43,146 bases of DNA from Alkalibacterium sp. AK22 (lineage in GTDB: Bacteria > Bacillota > Bacilli > Lactobacillales > Carnobacteriaceae_A): the NCBI RefSeq assembly GCF_000585255.1, contig NZ_JANL01000034.1:1-43146 (forward strand). The letters run 5' to 3'. How positions within the stretch are numbered: position 1 is the stretch's first letter; each line of letters opens with the position of its first letter. The position numbers and the translations under genes were made by a program. Of this stretch, positions 35,407 to 43,146 are shown one piece after another. Under the pieces are notes generated by a model. The model saw nothing but the letters and a program-made list of their open reading frames with translations, was not told the origin of the DNA and searched no databases.

Positions 35407-35673
35407 ATGAGCAAGCTGAAAAGGCGATTCGTCTACGTGATTGACACGCCGACGGAATCTAGGGAACTGCTGATCAGGGACAATGAACTGATTGAAAATG
35501 CTGACGGGGAACTGGACTGTCCGCTAGATCTAATCCTTAACCGCTATCACATGCAATGGGATGATTTGTTTCAAATGAACACGGCTTCTGTTTCGCTTGT
35601 GGAGGAGGATCCCGGGGAAAGAAAAATGATTCGGTCCATTTCATTTGAACATTTACGCTATTACAAAAACTGA
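35407..35673 (+). CDS. Small acidic protein of unknown function
   Basis: An 88-aa protein I do not recognise. It begins MSKLKRRFVYVIDTPTESRE, is rich in Asp and Glu in the middle (IENADGELDCPLDLI) and has no membrane segment or signal peptide. Residues 50-60 (YHMQWDDLFQM) are aromatic. An AAGGAAGTAGGG site precedes the ATG. A good terminator follows, and a near-consensus -10 lies upstream, so it looks like a real single gene. Confidence 0.7.
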   Translation: MSKLKRRFVYVIDTPTESRELLIRDNELIENADGELDCPLDLILNRYHMQWDDLFQMNTASVSLVEEDPGERKMIRSISFEHLRYYKN

Positions 35674-35677
35674 CAGA

Positions 35678-35717
35678 GAAGCCAGGAAGACTGTGAAGAT
35701 CTTCTGGCTTCTTTTTT
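35678..35717 (+). terminator. Terminator after the 88-aa gene
   Basis: GAAGCCAG and TGGCTTC arms with an inner AAGA/TCTT pair, followed by TTTTTT. Confidence 0.85.
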
Positions 35718-35949
35718 GCCGGCCAATACGCACAAGCTCACAAACAAGCTGAGTAGGGATTCATCTTGCTTTTAGTCTGATCAGCAGGGCAAAGGTTGAG
35801 GCCAAAAGAGCGGCTAAGCACTCAGTAAGGGGTCATATCAGGTGGGCAGAATTATTTCTTCTCCATGCAAGCTGAGAGAGTCTTTCCGCTCTTGTTCTAT
35901 GATACAATAGTGTTACCATTTAAAACGTACAGTAGCGGGAGGAAGAAAT

Positions 35950-36795
35950 ATGATATGGATTGTTGTGTCACTACTGATTACAGCTTGTGTTTATCTTTAT
36001 GTCCAAAATTACCTGATTGAGGTGTCCGAATATGAAATCACTGTGCCAAAGCTTGCCGCGGCCATTAAAGGGAAAAGAATCGTTCACCTGACAGATCTGC
36101 ACTTACGCAGCAAAACGAACAAAAGTTATGTTGAAACAGTGATTTCAAAAACAAAAGCGCAGCAGCCGGATATGATCCTGCTTACTGGAGACCTGGTACA
36201 GGCCGGTATGAAAGATCTAAACGATACGCTTTTAAAGCATTTTGCAGAGCTGTGCAGTCAAATCGCACCGACCTATGCAGTAACAGGCAATCACGATATC
36301 GGCAGCGGCAAACAGGATCAGTTTAAAGAGATTCTGACCAAGGCAGGAGTTCGTCTTCTAGATAATGAGGCGGAAGTGCTTAGGGGAACAGACGGAAAGG
36401 AAAGTCTGGTACTCATGGGTTTGTCGGAAAGCAGAAATCGGACCAATCTACCCAAGCCTGCCTTGAAACACATCGAACTGTCTGCTGACATGGAAAGGCT
36501 GCCTAAGATTCTGCTGGCTCACCGTCCGGAATACTTTGAAGAGTATATGGACGACCGGACTAAGGCACCGGCTCTGGTCCTGAGCGGACATACTCACGCA
36601 GGTCAAGTTAGGGTCCCTTATTTTGGGGGACTGTTTGCACCTGGCCAAGGCTTGCTGCCTCAGTATGACTACGGTGTGTTTGTGTACAAGACAGATCGGC
36701 TGCGCAAAATGGTGGTATCGAGAGGTCTGGGTAATTCTACTTTTCCTGTTCGGGTAAATAACCGGCCGGAAATTGTTTCAATCACACTCAAATAA
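35950..36795 (+). CDS. Metallophosphoesterase (YkuE-like), membrane-anchored
   Basis: A 281-aa calcineurin-like phosphoesterase. Residues 1-23 (MIWIVVSLLITACVYLYVQN) form a membrane anchor or signal segment. The metal-binding blocks come in order: HLTDLHL (about 46-52), LTGDLV, VTGNHDIGS and SGHTHAGQVRVP. The catalytic domain is probably outside or at the membrane face, depending on topology. An extended -10 (TGATACAAT) lies about 40 bp upstream, and GGGAGGAAG precedes the ATG. The substrate is unknown. Confidence 0.88.
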   Translation: MIWIVVSLLITACVYLYVQNYLIEVSEYEITVPKLAAAIKGKRIVHLTDLHLRSKTNKSYVETVISKTKAQQPDMILLTGDLVQAGMKDLNDTLLKHFAELCSQIAPTYAVTGNHDIGSGKQDQFKEILTKAGVRLLDNEAEVLRGTDGKESLVLMGLSESRNRTNLPKPALKHIELSADMERLPKILLAHRPEYFEEYMDDRTKAPALVLSGHTHAGQVRVPYFGGLFAPGQGLLPQYDYGVFVYKTDRLRKMVVSRGLGNSTFPVRVNNRPEIVSITLK

Positions 36796-36900
36796 TAAAC
36801 AGATTCAGTTATTTGAATAAGCGCTGCAGACTTAGAGCGTAACGGTCAGACAAGTGACTGGAAAAAGAATGCAGTACCAACAGGTAGAGGAGAATGGCAC

Positions 36901-37884
36901 ATGGCAGCATTGAGGTTAGCAACAATTGGAACAAGCATGATCACTAAACAGTTTATCGAAGCGGCGATTGAAAGCGGCCGCTATACACTCGAGGCAGTAT
37001 ATTCACGTTCACAAGTTAAAGCGGAAGAATTCAAGAAAGCGTACCGTTCGAAAAAGGCTTATACTGATTTGACACAGATGCTGGAAGATTCAGAAATCGA
37101 TGTCGTGTATATTGCTTCGCCCAACAGTCTGCATTATCCTCAAGCGGTCGAAGTGCTGAAGCATGAGAAGCATGCCATAGTGGAAAAACCAATGGTGACA
37201 AGGTCAAAAGACTGGGATCAGCTGATAAAGCTGGCAGAGAAGCAGGGGAAAGTAGTCGTGGAAGCTGCCCGGCATATCTACGAACCAAACTTTATCCATA
37301 TCACTCAGGTGATTCGTACAATACCTGAAGTCCTGGGTGCTTCCCTGACCTACAGCAAATACTCTTCCCGGTATGATCAGGTCAAAAGCGGGGAAGAGCC
37401 ACCCATCTTTTCTCCACGCTTTGCAGGAGGTGCCGCCAATGATCTGGGGATTTACGTCATCTATGCGGCCGTGGCCTGGTTTGGAGAGCCCAAGTCGGTT
37501 CATGCTTTCTCGCAGCAGATCAAAACAGGAGTAGACGGAAAAGGAACGGTTGTCTTACGCTACGACAGTTTTGACGTGACCCTTCATTATGGGAAAATTA
37601 ACACGTCAATGCATTCGGTGGAAGTGTACGGGGAAGACCGGACGCTAATTCTTGACGCTGTTACCGGCTTGTCCAAAGCCAGCTGGCTCGATGCGTGCTC
37701 GAAACAAGTAACGCCAGTAGAGCTGGACTCTGCTGCCCCGAACCCGCTAAAATGGGAAGCCAAGGCCTTTGCTGATTTAATAGAAGAGCCGTCTGCACCG
37801 GACAACCACAGTCTGAAAGTTAGGAATCAGGAGCTGTCCCGGACAGTGCACCAGATACTGGAGGACATCAGGCAGCAGCACTAA
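36901..37884 (+). CDS. Gfo/Idh/MocA family oxidoreductase
   Basis: A 327-aa NAD(P)-dependent oxidoreductase, probably acting on a sugar or polyol. The N-terminal Rossmann region starts RLATIGTSMITKQFIEAA, and VEKPMVT is the EKP motif with the conserved lysine, near residue 94. The C-terminal domain, including GGAANDLGIYVIYAA with a typical G-D/G-GxY pattern, is present. GAGGAG precedes the ATG. It stands just before the PTS IIB-IIA pair, but a promoter between them suggests separate transcription. The substrate cannot be assigned. Confidence 0.92.
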   Translation: MAALRLATIGTSMITKQFIEAAIESGRYTLEAVYSRSQVKAEEFKKAYRSKKAYTDLTQMLEDSEIDVVYIASPNSLHYPQAVEVLKHEKHAIVEKPMVTRSKDWDQLIKLAEKQGKVVVEAARHIYEPNFIHITQVIRTIPEVLGASLTYSKYSSRYDQVKSGEEPPIFSPRFAGGAANDLGIYVIYAAVAWFGEPKSVHAFSQQIKTGVDGKGTVVLRYDSFDVTLHYGKINTSMHSVEVYGEDRTLILDAVTGLSKASWLDACSKQVTPVELDSAAPNPLKWEAKAFADLIEEPSAPDNHSLKVRNQELSRTVHQILEDIRQQH

Positions 37885-37937
37885 CGGCTTCCATGCGCAC
37901 CGTGTTGCTTTAAAAAAAGTGACAAAATAGGGCACAG

Positions 37938-37966
37938 TGGACAAGGTTTTCTGATAGGTGTATGAT
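37938..37966 (+). promoter_or_regulatory. Promoter of the IIB-IIA genes
   Basis: TGGACA (37938-37943), a 17-bp spacer and TATGAT (37961-37966), 65 bp before the IIB ATG. Confidence 0.75.
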
Positions 37967-38030
37967 GAAATACAGGAAGGACAGGTCTGGAGCGTTCAGT
38001 CTGTTCAATCATAGTATAGGGGGAATTGTG

Positions 38031-38348
38031 ATGGCAACGAAAGGAATCATGCTGGTGTGTTCAGCAGGGATGTCTACAAGCATGCTGGTTTCCAAAATGA
38101 AAAAAGCGGCAGAAGAAAAGGGAATTGATGCAGATATTTTTGCTGTTTCTGCCAGTGAAGCGGAAACCAAGCTAGAAACAAGACCGGTGGATATCATGCT
38201 GTTGGGCCCGCAGGTCCGTTATATGAAAGACAAGTTCCGTCAGAAAGCAGCAAAGTATGATATTGCAATCGACATCATTAATATGAAGGATTATGGCACC
38301 ATGAATGGGGAAAATGTCCTGGACAGTGCGCTGGCACTGCTTGACTGA
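38031..38348 (+). CDS. PTS lactose/cellobiose-type IIB protein
   Basis: A 105-aa cytoplasmic phosphocarrier. The phosphorylated Cys is Cys10 in GIMLVCSAGMSTSMLV. It takes phosphate from IIA and passes it to the sugar. The open frame starts at 37962, inside the promoter, but GGGGG at 38019-38023 and the family N-terminus place the start at the ATG at 38031. IIA follows after 22 bp. No IIC permease is in the window. Confidence 0.93.
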   Translation: MATKGIMLVCSAGMSTSMLVSKMKKAAEEKGIDADIFAVSASEAETKLETRPVDIMLLGPQVRYMKDKFRQKAAKYDIAIDIINMKDYGTMNGENVLDSALALLD

Positions 38349-38370
38349 TCAGTGAAGCGGGAGGTGCAAA

Positions 38371-38697
38371 ATGAGCGAAGGCAAAAGTAGCAAGGAAAAC
38401 AGTATGGAAACGGTCATGACGTTGATTATGCATGGCGGGGATGCGCGCAGCAGTGCGATGGAAGCTGTTCAGGCGGCTAAAAAGGGCAGATTTGAACAGT
38501 CTCAGCAAAAGCTGAAGCAGGCTGATGCTTCCATCAGCAAAGCGCATCAAGTGCAGATGAGCCTTCTAAGCAGGGAAGCGTCGGGTGAGTCTGTGGAACT
38601 GAATCTGCTGATGGTGCATGCACAGGATCATCTGATGAACGCCATGACTTACCGCGATTTGGCTGAAGAGCTGATCGAGCTGTATGAGCGGGTCTAA
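38371..38697 (+). CDS. PTS lactose/cellobiose-type IIA protein
   Basis: A 108-aa helical phosphocarrier. The conserved histidine motif is MVHAQDHLMNA (His83 and His87). The GDARSSAMEAVQAAKKG segment near residue 22 is typical of the family. It takes phosphate from HPr and gives it to IIB. It is transcribed with the IIB gene. The sugar is undetermined, as the IIC subunit is not here. Confidence 0.93.
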   Translation: MSEGKSSKENSMETVMTLIMHGGDARSSAMEAVQAAKKGRFEQSQQKLKQADASISKAHQVQMSLLSREASGESVELNLLMVHAQDHLMNAMTYRDLAEELIELYERV

Positions 38698-38920
38698 GCT
38701 ATTCACCATGACGGGCCACCTTTGGCATGTAGGAAGTGAAAGCACAGTATGGTCTGTTTAACAGCATAAAGGCCGGACATAAAGCAGGGTTATGACAGCT
38801 TGCTATAAAAATGGTCAGAAGATACAGCAGCACAGCGATACTTACTGTTTGATACAGGGGATGAAAGCCTGTTCAAACAATAGGCATCGCTTTTTTGCGA
38901 TATATATGCTAACTTTGTTC
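38698..38920. other. Intergenic region with no gene seen
   Basis: No convincing ORF. A weak hairpin (GATGAAAGCCT and AGGCATC) with a TTTTTT run near 38869-38896 may terminate the IIA transcript. Confidence 0.45.
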
Positions 38921-38928
38921 TATTTGTC

Positions 38929-38957
38929 TTGTAAAGGCATTTATTTAGGTGTATAGT
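38929..38957 (+). promoter_or_regulatory. Promoter of the ABC exporter leader
   Basis: TTGTAA (38929-38934), a 17-bp spacer and TATAGT (38952-38957). The transcript would start near 38964, about 235 nt before the first transporter gene. Confidence 0.8.
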
Positions 38958-39009
38958 TTAAAAGACAAAAAGATGTCAGAAATTGACAAAGAGAAAGGGG
39001 CTGTGCATC

Positions 39010-39084
39010 ATGCAGGCATTAATCAATGATTCATACGACACCAACTGCATAGCGGCAAGATTCAGCTTTAAGACTGCTGTCTAA
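39010..39084 (+). CDS. Putative 24-aa leader peptide
   Basis: A 24-codon frame begins MQALINDSYDTN and ends FKTAV before TAA. AAAGGGG nine bases before the ATG is a good ribosome site. It sits in a leader between a strong promoter and a terminator that precede a heterodimeric ABC exporter. This is the arrangement of bmrB ahead of bmrCD in Bacillus, where translation of a short ORF controls readthrough. The last codons contain GACTGCTGTC (39072-39081), which can pair with the left arm of the terminator, GACAGTC (39144-39150). The peptide itself resembles nothing I can name. Confidence 0.6.
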   Translation: MQALINDSYDTNCIAARFSFKTAV

Positions 39085-39143
39085 GCCGCCTCTTCTCATC
39101 TACAATAGAACATGTTCCTGACAGTGAGGCAAATAAATTTCTG

Positions 39144-39181
39144 GACAGTCTATTCTCTATTGGGGTAGACTGTCTTTTTTT
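39144..39181 (+). terminator. Candidate attenuator terminator
   Basis: GACAGTCTA (39144-39152) and TAGACTGTC (39166-39174) pair perfectly over 9 bp around a 13-nt loop, followed by seven Ts. It stands 18 bp before the first ABC gene, after the leader ORF. Confidence 0.85.
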
Positions 39182-39198
39182 GTGAAAGGTTTGATTGA

Positions 39199-40983
39199 AT
39201 GTTTGAAGTACTAATAAAGTTAAAATTTTTCTTTAAAGAAAACAAGTGGCAGTATATTATTTCTTTTATCGCTTTAGCCGTATCCAATATCTTTGCGGTG
39301 ATTATTCCTTATATTATTGGCCGGTTTATTGACGCCATCATAACCGGGGAAATGAACCGCGACCTGCTGATGACATACAGCCTGCAGTTCGGGGCTCTAG
39401 TCTTTATTACCTATGCTCTGGATTTTCTTTGGGGCTACGGCCTTTTTTCCGGAGCCTACAAGCTGCAGAAGCAGATGCGCAGCAAACTAATGCACCACTT
39501 CCTTAGAATGCGGGCCCCTTATTTTGAAAAGTTCCGTACAGGCGATCTGATGGCCCGGTCAACTCAGGATACGAGTGCACTAGCTGATACAGCTGGCTAC
39601 GGTATGCTTGTTCTGATGAGTGCCACGGGCTTCACCGCGACCCTGGTCATCATGATGGGGGTGTCGGTCAACTGGGGTCTGACTTTGGCAGCCGTTTTGC
39701 CGTTGGCACCAATGGCCTACGTCATTAAGGTAAAAGGAGCCCAAGTGGATAAGGCCTACGAAATTGCCCAGAAATCTTTCTCGTCAGTGAATGATGATGT
39801 GCTAGAGATGATTGACGGTATGCGCGTAATCCGCGCCTATGTCAAGGAAGAACATTTTATAGACAAATTCAAAGATCAAACGAGCGGTCTACTGAAGAAA
39901 AATAACCGCGTATCAGAAATTGCAGCGATTTTTTCGCCTACCGTAAAAGCTTTTGAGGGACTCAGCATTATGATTGCGCTCAGTTACGGCGCTGTTCTTG
40001 TTGCTCAAGGGGTCTTGTCTGTCGGCGATATTGTCGCTTTTCAGATGTATTTAGGCATGATGATTTGGCCGATTATTTCCGTTTCAGAACTGGTTCTGAT
40101 CCTCAGACAAGGCAGTGCATCGATGCGCCGGATTGAGGATATCTCGCTGACGACCGATGACCTGGATTTCAAAGGACAGGTCGAAGCAAAGGCCGTCGAC
40201 GATTTCCACTTTGACCAGTTTACTTTCCGTTATGGTGGCAGCGAAACAATCAATCTGGATGACATCGACTTGTCTCTGGATAAAGGCAAGACGCTGGGGA
40301 TTGTGGGCAAGACGGGTTCAGGCAAGACCACCCTGATTCGCCAGTTGCTGAACCAATTCCCAATGGGATCAGGAACCTTTGACATGGGTTCGCGGGCGTA
40401 TGCCGAATACCAGGATCCGTCTTTAAGAAAACTGATTGGCTATGTTCCACAGGACCATGTTCTGTTCAGTCGCAGTGTCCGTGATAACATCGCCTTTGGG
40501 AAAGAAGGCGCCTCGGATAATGACATACTGGAGAGTATCCGTCTGGCCGCTTTTGAAGCAGATCTGGACAAGATGGCCAAAGGTCTGGATACGATGATTG
40601 GCGAAAAAGGGGTATCGATTTCGGGCGGTCAGAAGCAGCGTATATCCATTGCCCGGGCCTTGCTGAAAGATCCGCAAATTCTGATACTTGATGATTCATT
40701 GTCCGCAGTAGACGCCAAGACAGAGCAGTCAATTATTCACAATATCCAGCAGGTGCGCGCGGGCAAGACCACCATCATCTCCACGCACCGGCTCTCAGCA
40801 GTCAAGGAAGCCGATGAAATCATCGTTTTGGAAAACGGCAGAATCATTGAGCGCGGAACACATGACGAACTGATCCGACTTAACGGCTGGTATTTTGAAC
40901 AGTTCAGTAAGCAAGAAATAAAGGAATACACGGATGACCATAAAATAGAAAAAACTGATCCATACAAAAGGAGGGACCACTGA
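39199..40983 (+). CDS. Heterodimeric ABC exporter subunit with degenerate ATP site (BmrC/LmrC-like)
   Basis: A 594-aa half-transporter with about six membrane segments (residues 15-310) and a nucleotide-binding domain with Walker A GIVGKTGSGKTT (about 370-381) and signature SISGGQKQR. Walker B reads LILDDSLSAVD: Asp replaces the catalytic Glu. This marks the subunit carrying the degenerate site in heterodimeric exporters such as BmrCD, LmrCD and TM287/288. Its partner is encoded directly downstream, with a one-base overlap of stop and start (TGATG). Likely a multidrug exporter; substrates are not predictable. Confidence 0.92.
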   Translation: MFEVLIKLKFFFKENKWQYIISFIALAVSNIFAVIIPYIIGRFIDAIITGEMNRDLLMTYSLQFGALVFITYALDFLWGYGLFSGAYKLQKQMRSKLMHHFLRMRAPYFEKFRTGDLMARSTQDTSALADTAGYGMLVLMSATGFTATLVIMMGVSVNWGLTLAAVLPLAPMAYVIKVKGAQVDKAYEIAQKSFSSVNDDVLEMIDGMRVIRAYVKEEHFIDKFKDQTSGLLKKNNRVSEIAAIFSPTVKAFEGLSIMIALSYGAVLVAQGVLSVGDIVAFQMYLGMMIWPIISVSELVLILRQGSASMRRIEDISLTTDDLDFKGQVEAKAVDDFHFDQFTFRYGGSETINLDDIDLSLDKGKTLGIVGKTGSGKTTLIRQLLNQFPMGSGTFDMGSRAYAEYQDPSLRKLIGYVPQDHVLFSRSVRDNIAFGKEGASDNDILESIRLAAFEADLDKMAKGLDTMIGEKGVSISGGQKQRISIARALLKDPQILILDDSLSAVDAKTEQSIIHNIQQVRAGKTTIISTHRLSAVKEADEIIVLENGRIIERGTHDELIRLNGWYFEQFSKQEIKEYTDDHKIEKTDPYKRRDH

Positions 40984-42740
40984 TGAGAACCGTCAAACGG
41001 CTACTATCCTACATGAAATACTTTAAACTTCATTTTGCGATTGGGATCGGTCTGGTTATGCTGTCCATGGTCACTGACTTGGGAGCACCCATCATTGCCC
41101 AGCGAGTGATTGACCAAGTGATTACGCCTGCTGCCGCTGAAGGTGAAGCGGTTACGGAGGTGCTGGTCTGGCTGATTGCGATCTACTTCGGTTTGATGGT
41201 CTCGACCGTCATTACCCGCTATATATCCGCTCTTTACCGTATGCGGGCAGCTAATGGAATTATTAAGATCTTGAGAGATCAGCTTTACCGGCACGTTCAG
41301 GAGCTGCCGATCAGCTATTTTGACGACCAACCGGCCGGAAAAATCGTAGCCCGCATTACTAATGATACAGAAAGTCTGAGACAGCAGTTTTATGTTGCCA
41401 CCGTTGGACAGATTCTAATCAACGTTTTTTATGTCATTGGGGCCTATACAGCTATTGCCATTTTTCATCAGGGACTGGCTCTGGCGCTTTTAGTGCTGAT
41501 TCCGCTGATGTATTTCTGGAACAAATTTTATACCAAGTACGCGCGGGCCTTTCACCGCAAGGAGCGTGAGCTGAACTCGGACATCAATGGCAAGCTGAAC
41601 GAATCGATTCAGGGGATGCAGATTGTCCAAGCGTTCGGACAGGAAGACCGGATCAGTGGAGAATTCGAAGAAATCAACGAAAAGTGGTACGAGGTGATGC
41701 GCAAGTATGTCATTTTGGATTCCGCCTTTCAGTGGACTTTTGCCGACTTCCTGCGCCGTCTGTCCTTGCTGCTTTTGATGGTCTACTTCAGTACCCAGTA
41801 CATCAACGGGATGCTGGGAGTATCCGTAGGGATGCTGTTTTTGTTTGGCGACTATATTAGCCGACTCTATGAGCCAATTAAAGGTATCATCCAGCAGATG
41901 GCTTTCGTCCAGCAGGCCATTGCTGCCGGGGATCGGGTCTTTGAACTGATGGACATGAACAAGGAAGACAATCCCAAGGCTGAATTATCCGTCAAGGAAG
42001 GCCGGGTCCGCTTTGATCAGGTCACTTTCGGTTACACGGAAGAAAAAGATGTGCTGAAGCGTATTGACTTTGAAGCTGAGCCAGGTCAGACCATTGCTCT
42101 TGTCGGGCATACCGGTTCTGGTAAAAGTTCAATCATGAATCTGCTCTTCCGCTTCTATGATCCGCAGACGGGAAAAATTACTGTTGACGGGCAAAACACT
42201 AAGCATTATTCCAGACAGTCTGTGCGGGAAGAAATGGGTATTGTTCTTCAAGATCCTTTCTTGTTCACCGGCTCGATTTATTCAAACATCACCATGGACA
42301 ATCCCGCAATCACCAAAAAGGAAGCAACCAAAGCTCTCAAGGATGTGGGAGGAGAAGACTTGCTTGACAAATTTGAGAAAGGCATTGATGAACCGGTTGT
42401 TGAAAAAGGGAGTACGCTTAGTTCCGGTCAGCGTCAGCTAATCTCCTTTGCCCGGGCGCTGGCTTTTAATCCCAAGATTTTGATCCTGGATGAAGCCACC
42501 TCCTCAATCGATACTGAAACAGAAGAAATCATCCAGCATGCCATGAATGTGCTTAAAGAAGGACGTACAACGTTCATTATCGCACACCGCCTGTCAACGA
42601 TTCAGCATGCCGACCAGATTCTTGTTCTAGATCAAGGGGAAATCGTTGAGCGCGGCACCCACGAGCGCCTGCTCGATCAGAACGGCGCTTATGCCGAAAT
42701 GTACGAGATGCAAAAAAAAGGTCAGGCTCTTGCTTCCTGA
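40983..42740 (+). CDS. Heterodimeric ABC exporter subunit with canonical ATPase (BmrD/LmrD-like)
   Basis: A 585-aa half-transporter with about six membrane segments and a nucleotide-binding domain with Walker A LVGHTGSGKSS. Walker B is ILILDEATSSID with the catalytic Glu, and an H-loop IAHRLS follows. The signature is LSSGQRQ rather than LSGGQ, the complement of the degenerate Walker B in the partner, so both odd motifs would lie in the same composite ATP site. AAGGAGG precedes the ATG, which overlaps the partner's stop by one base, implying translational coupling. Terminator follows at 42770. Confidence 0.93.
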   Translation: MRTVKRLLSYMKYFKLHFAIGIGLVMLSMVTDLGAPIIAQRVIDQVITPAAAEGEAVTEVLVWLIAIYFGLMVSTVITRYISALYRMRAANGIIKILRDQLYRHVQELPISYFDDQPAGKIVARITNDTESLRQQFYVATVGQILINVFYVIGAYTAIAIFHQGLALALLVLIPLMYFWNKFYTKYARAFHRKERELNSDINGKLNESIQGMQIVQAFGQEDRISGEFEEINEKWYEVMRKYVILDSAFQWTFADFLRRLSLLLLMVYFSTQYINGMLGVSVGMLFLFGDYISRLYEPIKGIIQQMAFVQQAIAAGDRVFELMDMNKEDNPKAELSVKEGRVRFDQVTFGYTEEKDVLKRIDFEAEPGQTIALVGHTGSGKSSIMNLLFRFYDPQTGKITVDGQNTKHYSRQSVREEMGIVLQDPFLFTGSIYSNITMDNPAITKKEATKALKDVGGEDLLDKFEKGIDEPVVEKGSTLSSGQRQLISFARALAFNPKILILDEATSSIDTETEEIIQHAMNVLKEGRTTFIIAHRLSTIQHADQILVLDQGEIVERGTHERLLDQNGAYAEMYEMQKKGQALAS

Positions 42741-42769
42741 AAGCAGCCAAGAGACTATTAAAAAAGCGG

Positions 42770-42795
42770 AAAAGAGGACTTCGGTCCTCTTTTTT
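42770..42795 (+). terminator. Terminator after the ABC exporter pair
   Basis: AAAAGAGGAC-TTCG-GTCCTCTTTT, a UUCG tetraloop stem, followed by Ts. Confidence 0.95.
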
Positions 42796-42868
42796 CTTTG
42801 TACAAAAACAGTGAGCTTGCTAACAGAAGTCACTGGATATGATGCGATGGTTTAAACAGAAAGAGGTG

Positions 42869-42888
42869 AGGCAGCTGTACAGCTGCCT
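42869..42888. repeat. Perfect 20-bp palindrome
   Basis: AGGCAGCTGTACAGCTGCCT reads the same on both strands. It follows AAGAGGTG and precedes TCCTTT. No gene is near it; it may be a remnant hairpin or a protein site. The 42799-42939 gap otherwise shows nothing. Confidence 0.75.
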
Positions 42889-42939
42889 TCCTTTAACCGC
42901 TCTGGTTGAATGGCTGAACAATTGGGAATTTTAGAAGCT

Positions 42940-43146
42940 GCGGCGCAAGTGGGGGAGAAGGTGGGCGGAGTTGCCGCGGAAACTTGATTTGCGGCGCAAG
43001 TGGGGGAGAAGGTGGGTGGAGTTGCCGCGGAAACTGGATTTGCGGCGCAAGTGGAGGAGAAGGTGGATGGAGTTGCCGCGGAAAATGGATTTGCGGCGCA
43101 AGTGGGAGAGAAGGTGGATGGAGTTGCCGCGGAAAGTGGATTTGCG
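42940..43146. repeat. 51-bp tandem repeat array running off the window end
   Basis: Four units start at 42940, 42991, 43042 and 43093, each 51 bp and beginning GCGGCGCAAGTGG; a fifth begins at 43144. They differ at a few bases, for example GGGCGGAG against GGATGGAG. Each contains GCGGC and GCCGC arms that can form a hairpin. As 51 is divisible by 3, frames on both strands stay open (a 17-residue repeat such as AAQVGEKVGGVAAETGF), but there is no start or ribosome site, so I treat it as non-coding. Confidence 0.9.

Noticed and set aside
42940-43146. CRISPR array
   Set aside because: The 51-bp units are contiguous with no unique spacers.
42940-43146. A repeat protein with 17-residue units
   Set aside because: Frames are open on both strands, one unit carries a TGA in the best frame, and no start or ribosome site is seen; the continuation is outside the window.

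Overview
The window looks like a chromosomal segment of a low-to-moderate GC Gram-positive bacterium of the Lactobacillales, perhaps near Carnobacteriaceae or Aerococcaceae. The evidence is a Leu T-box ahead of leuS, a lysine riboswitch ahead of an NhaC-type transporter, PepV dipeptidase, a CopY-type copper repressor with cop boxes, a lactose/cellobiose PTS IIB-IIA pair, strong AGGAGG ribosome binding sites and Rho-independent terminators after most units. The genus is a guess. I see no rRNA, tRNA, prophage, insertion sequence or CRISPR array.

Layout. 1-900 is the 3' end of a LysM-repeat wall protein, broken by a 28-bp duplication. 960-3742 is the Leu T-box plus leuS. 3768-8186 holds a homodimer-type ABC exporter, a MurJ-like flippase and an RsuA-type pseudouridine synthase. 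8270-9478 (minus) holds a small membrane protein and the NAD(P)H-hydrate dehydratase nnrD. pepV (9741-11150) follows, then an intergenic region carrying 52-bp repeats. A minus-strand iron-type alcohol dehydrogenase (11679-12872) diverges from the glycine cleavage cluster gcvT-gcvH-gcvPA-gcvPB (13141-17626). Next come an SDR without the usual catalytic Tyr-Lys (17796-18581), a 740-bp gap with 51-bp repeats and the lysine riboswitch, and lysW (19326-21050). A macrodomain protein (21395-21910) converges on a minus-strand DUF368 polyprenyl-phosphate transporter and two tandem ClC genes (21976-26295).

26547-28462 is a small apparent operon of DUF503, an unrecognised protein and DegV. 28671-31960 is a copper-resistance operon: two cop boxes, copY, copA and a copZ with an in-frame amber codon. 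A conserved-TM-helix (CmpX-like) channel protein and a convergent NSS-family sodium symporter follow. Then come an unknown 88-aa protein, a metallophosphoesterase, a Gfo/Idh/MocA oxidoreductase and a IIB-IIA pair without a IIC. The last unit (38929-42795) is a heterodimeric multidrug-type ABC exporter. Its leader has a promoter, a 24-codon ORF and a terminator just before the first transporter gene, which suggests ribosome-mediated attenuation. The window ends inside a 51-bp tandem repeat array.

Most genes are ordinary core or accessory functions. The points most worth attention are the leader peptide and attenuator at 38929-39198, the 51/52-bp repeat family at three sites, the amber copZ, the LysM frameshift and the atypical SDR.
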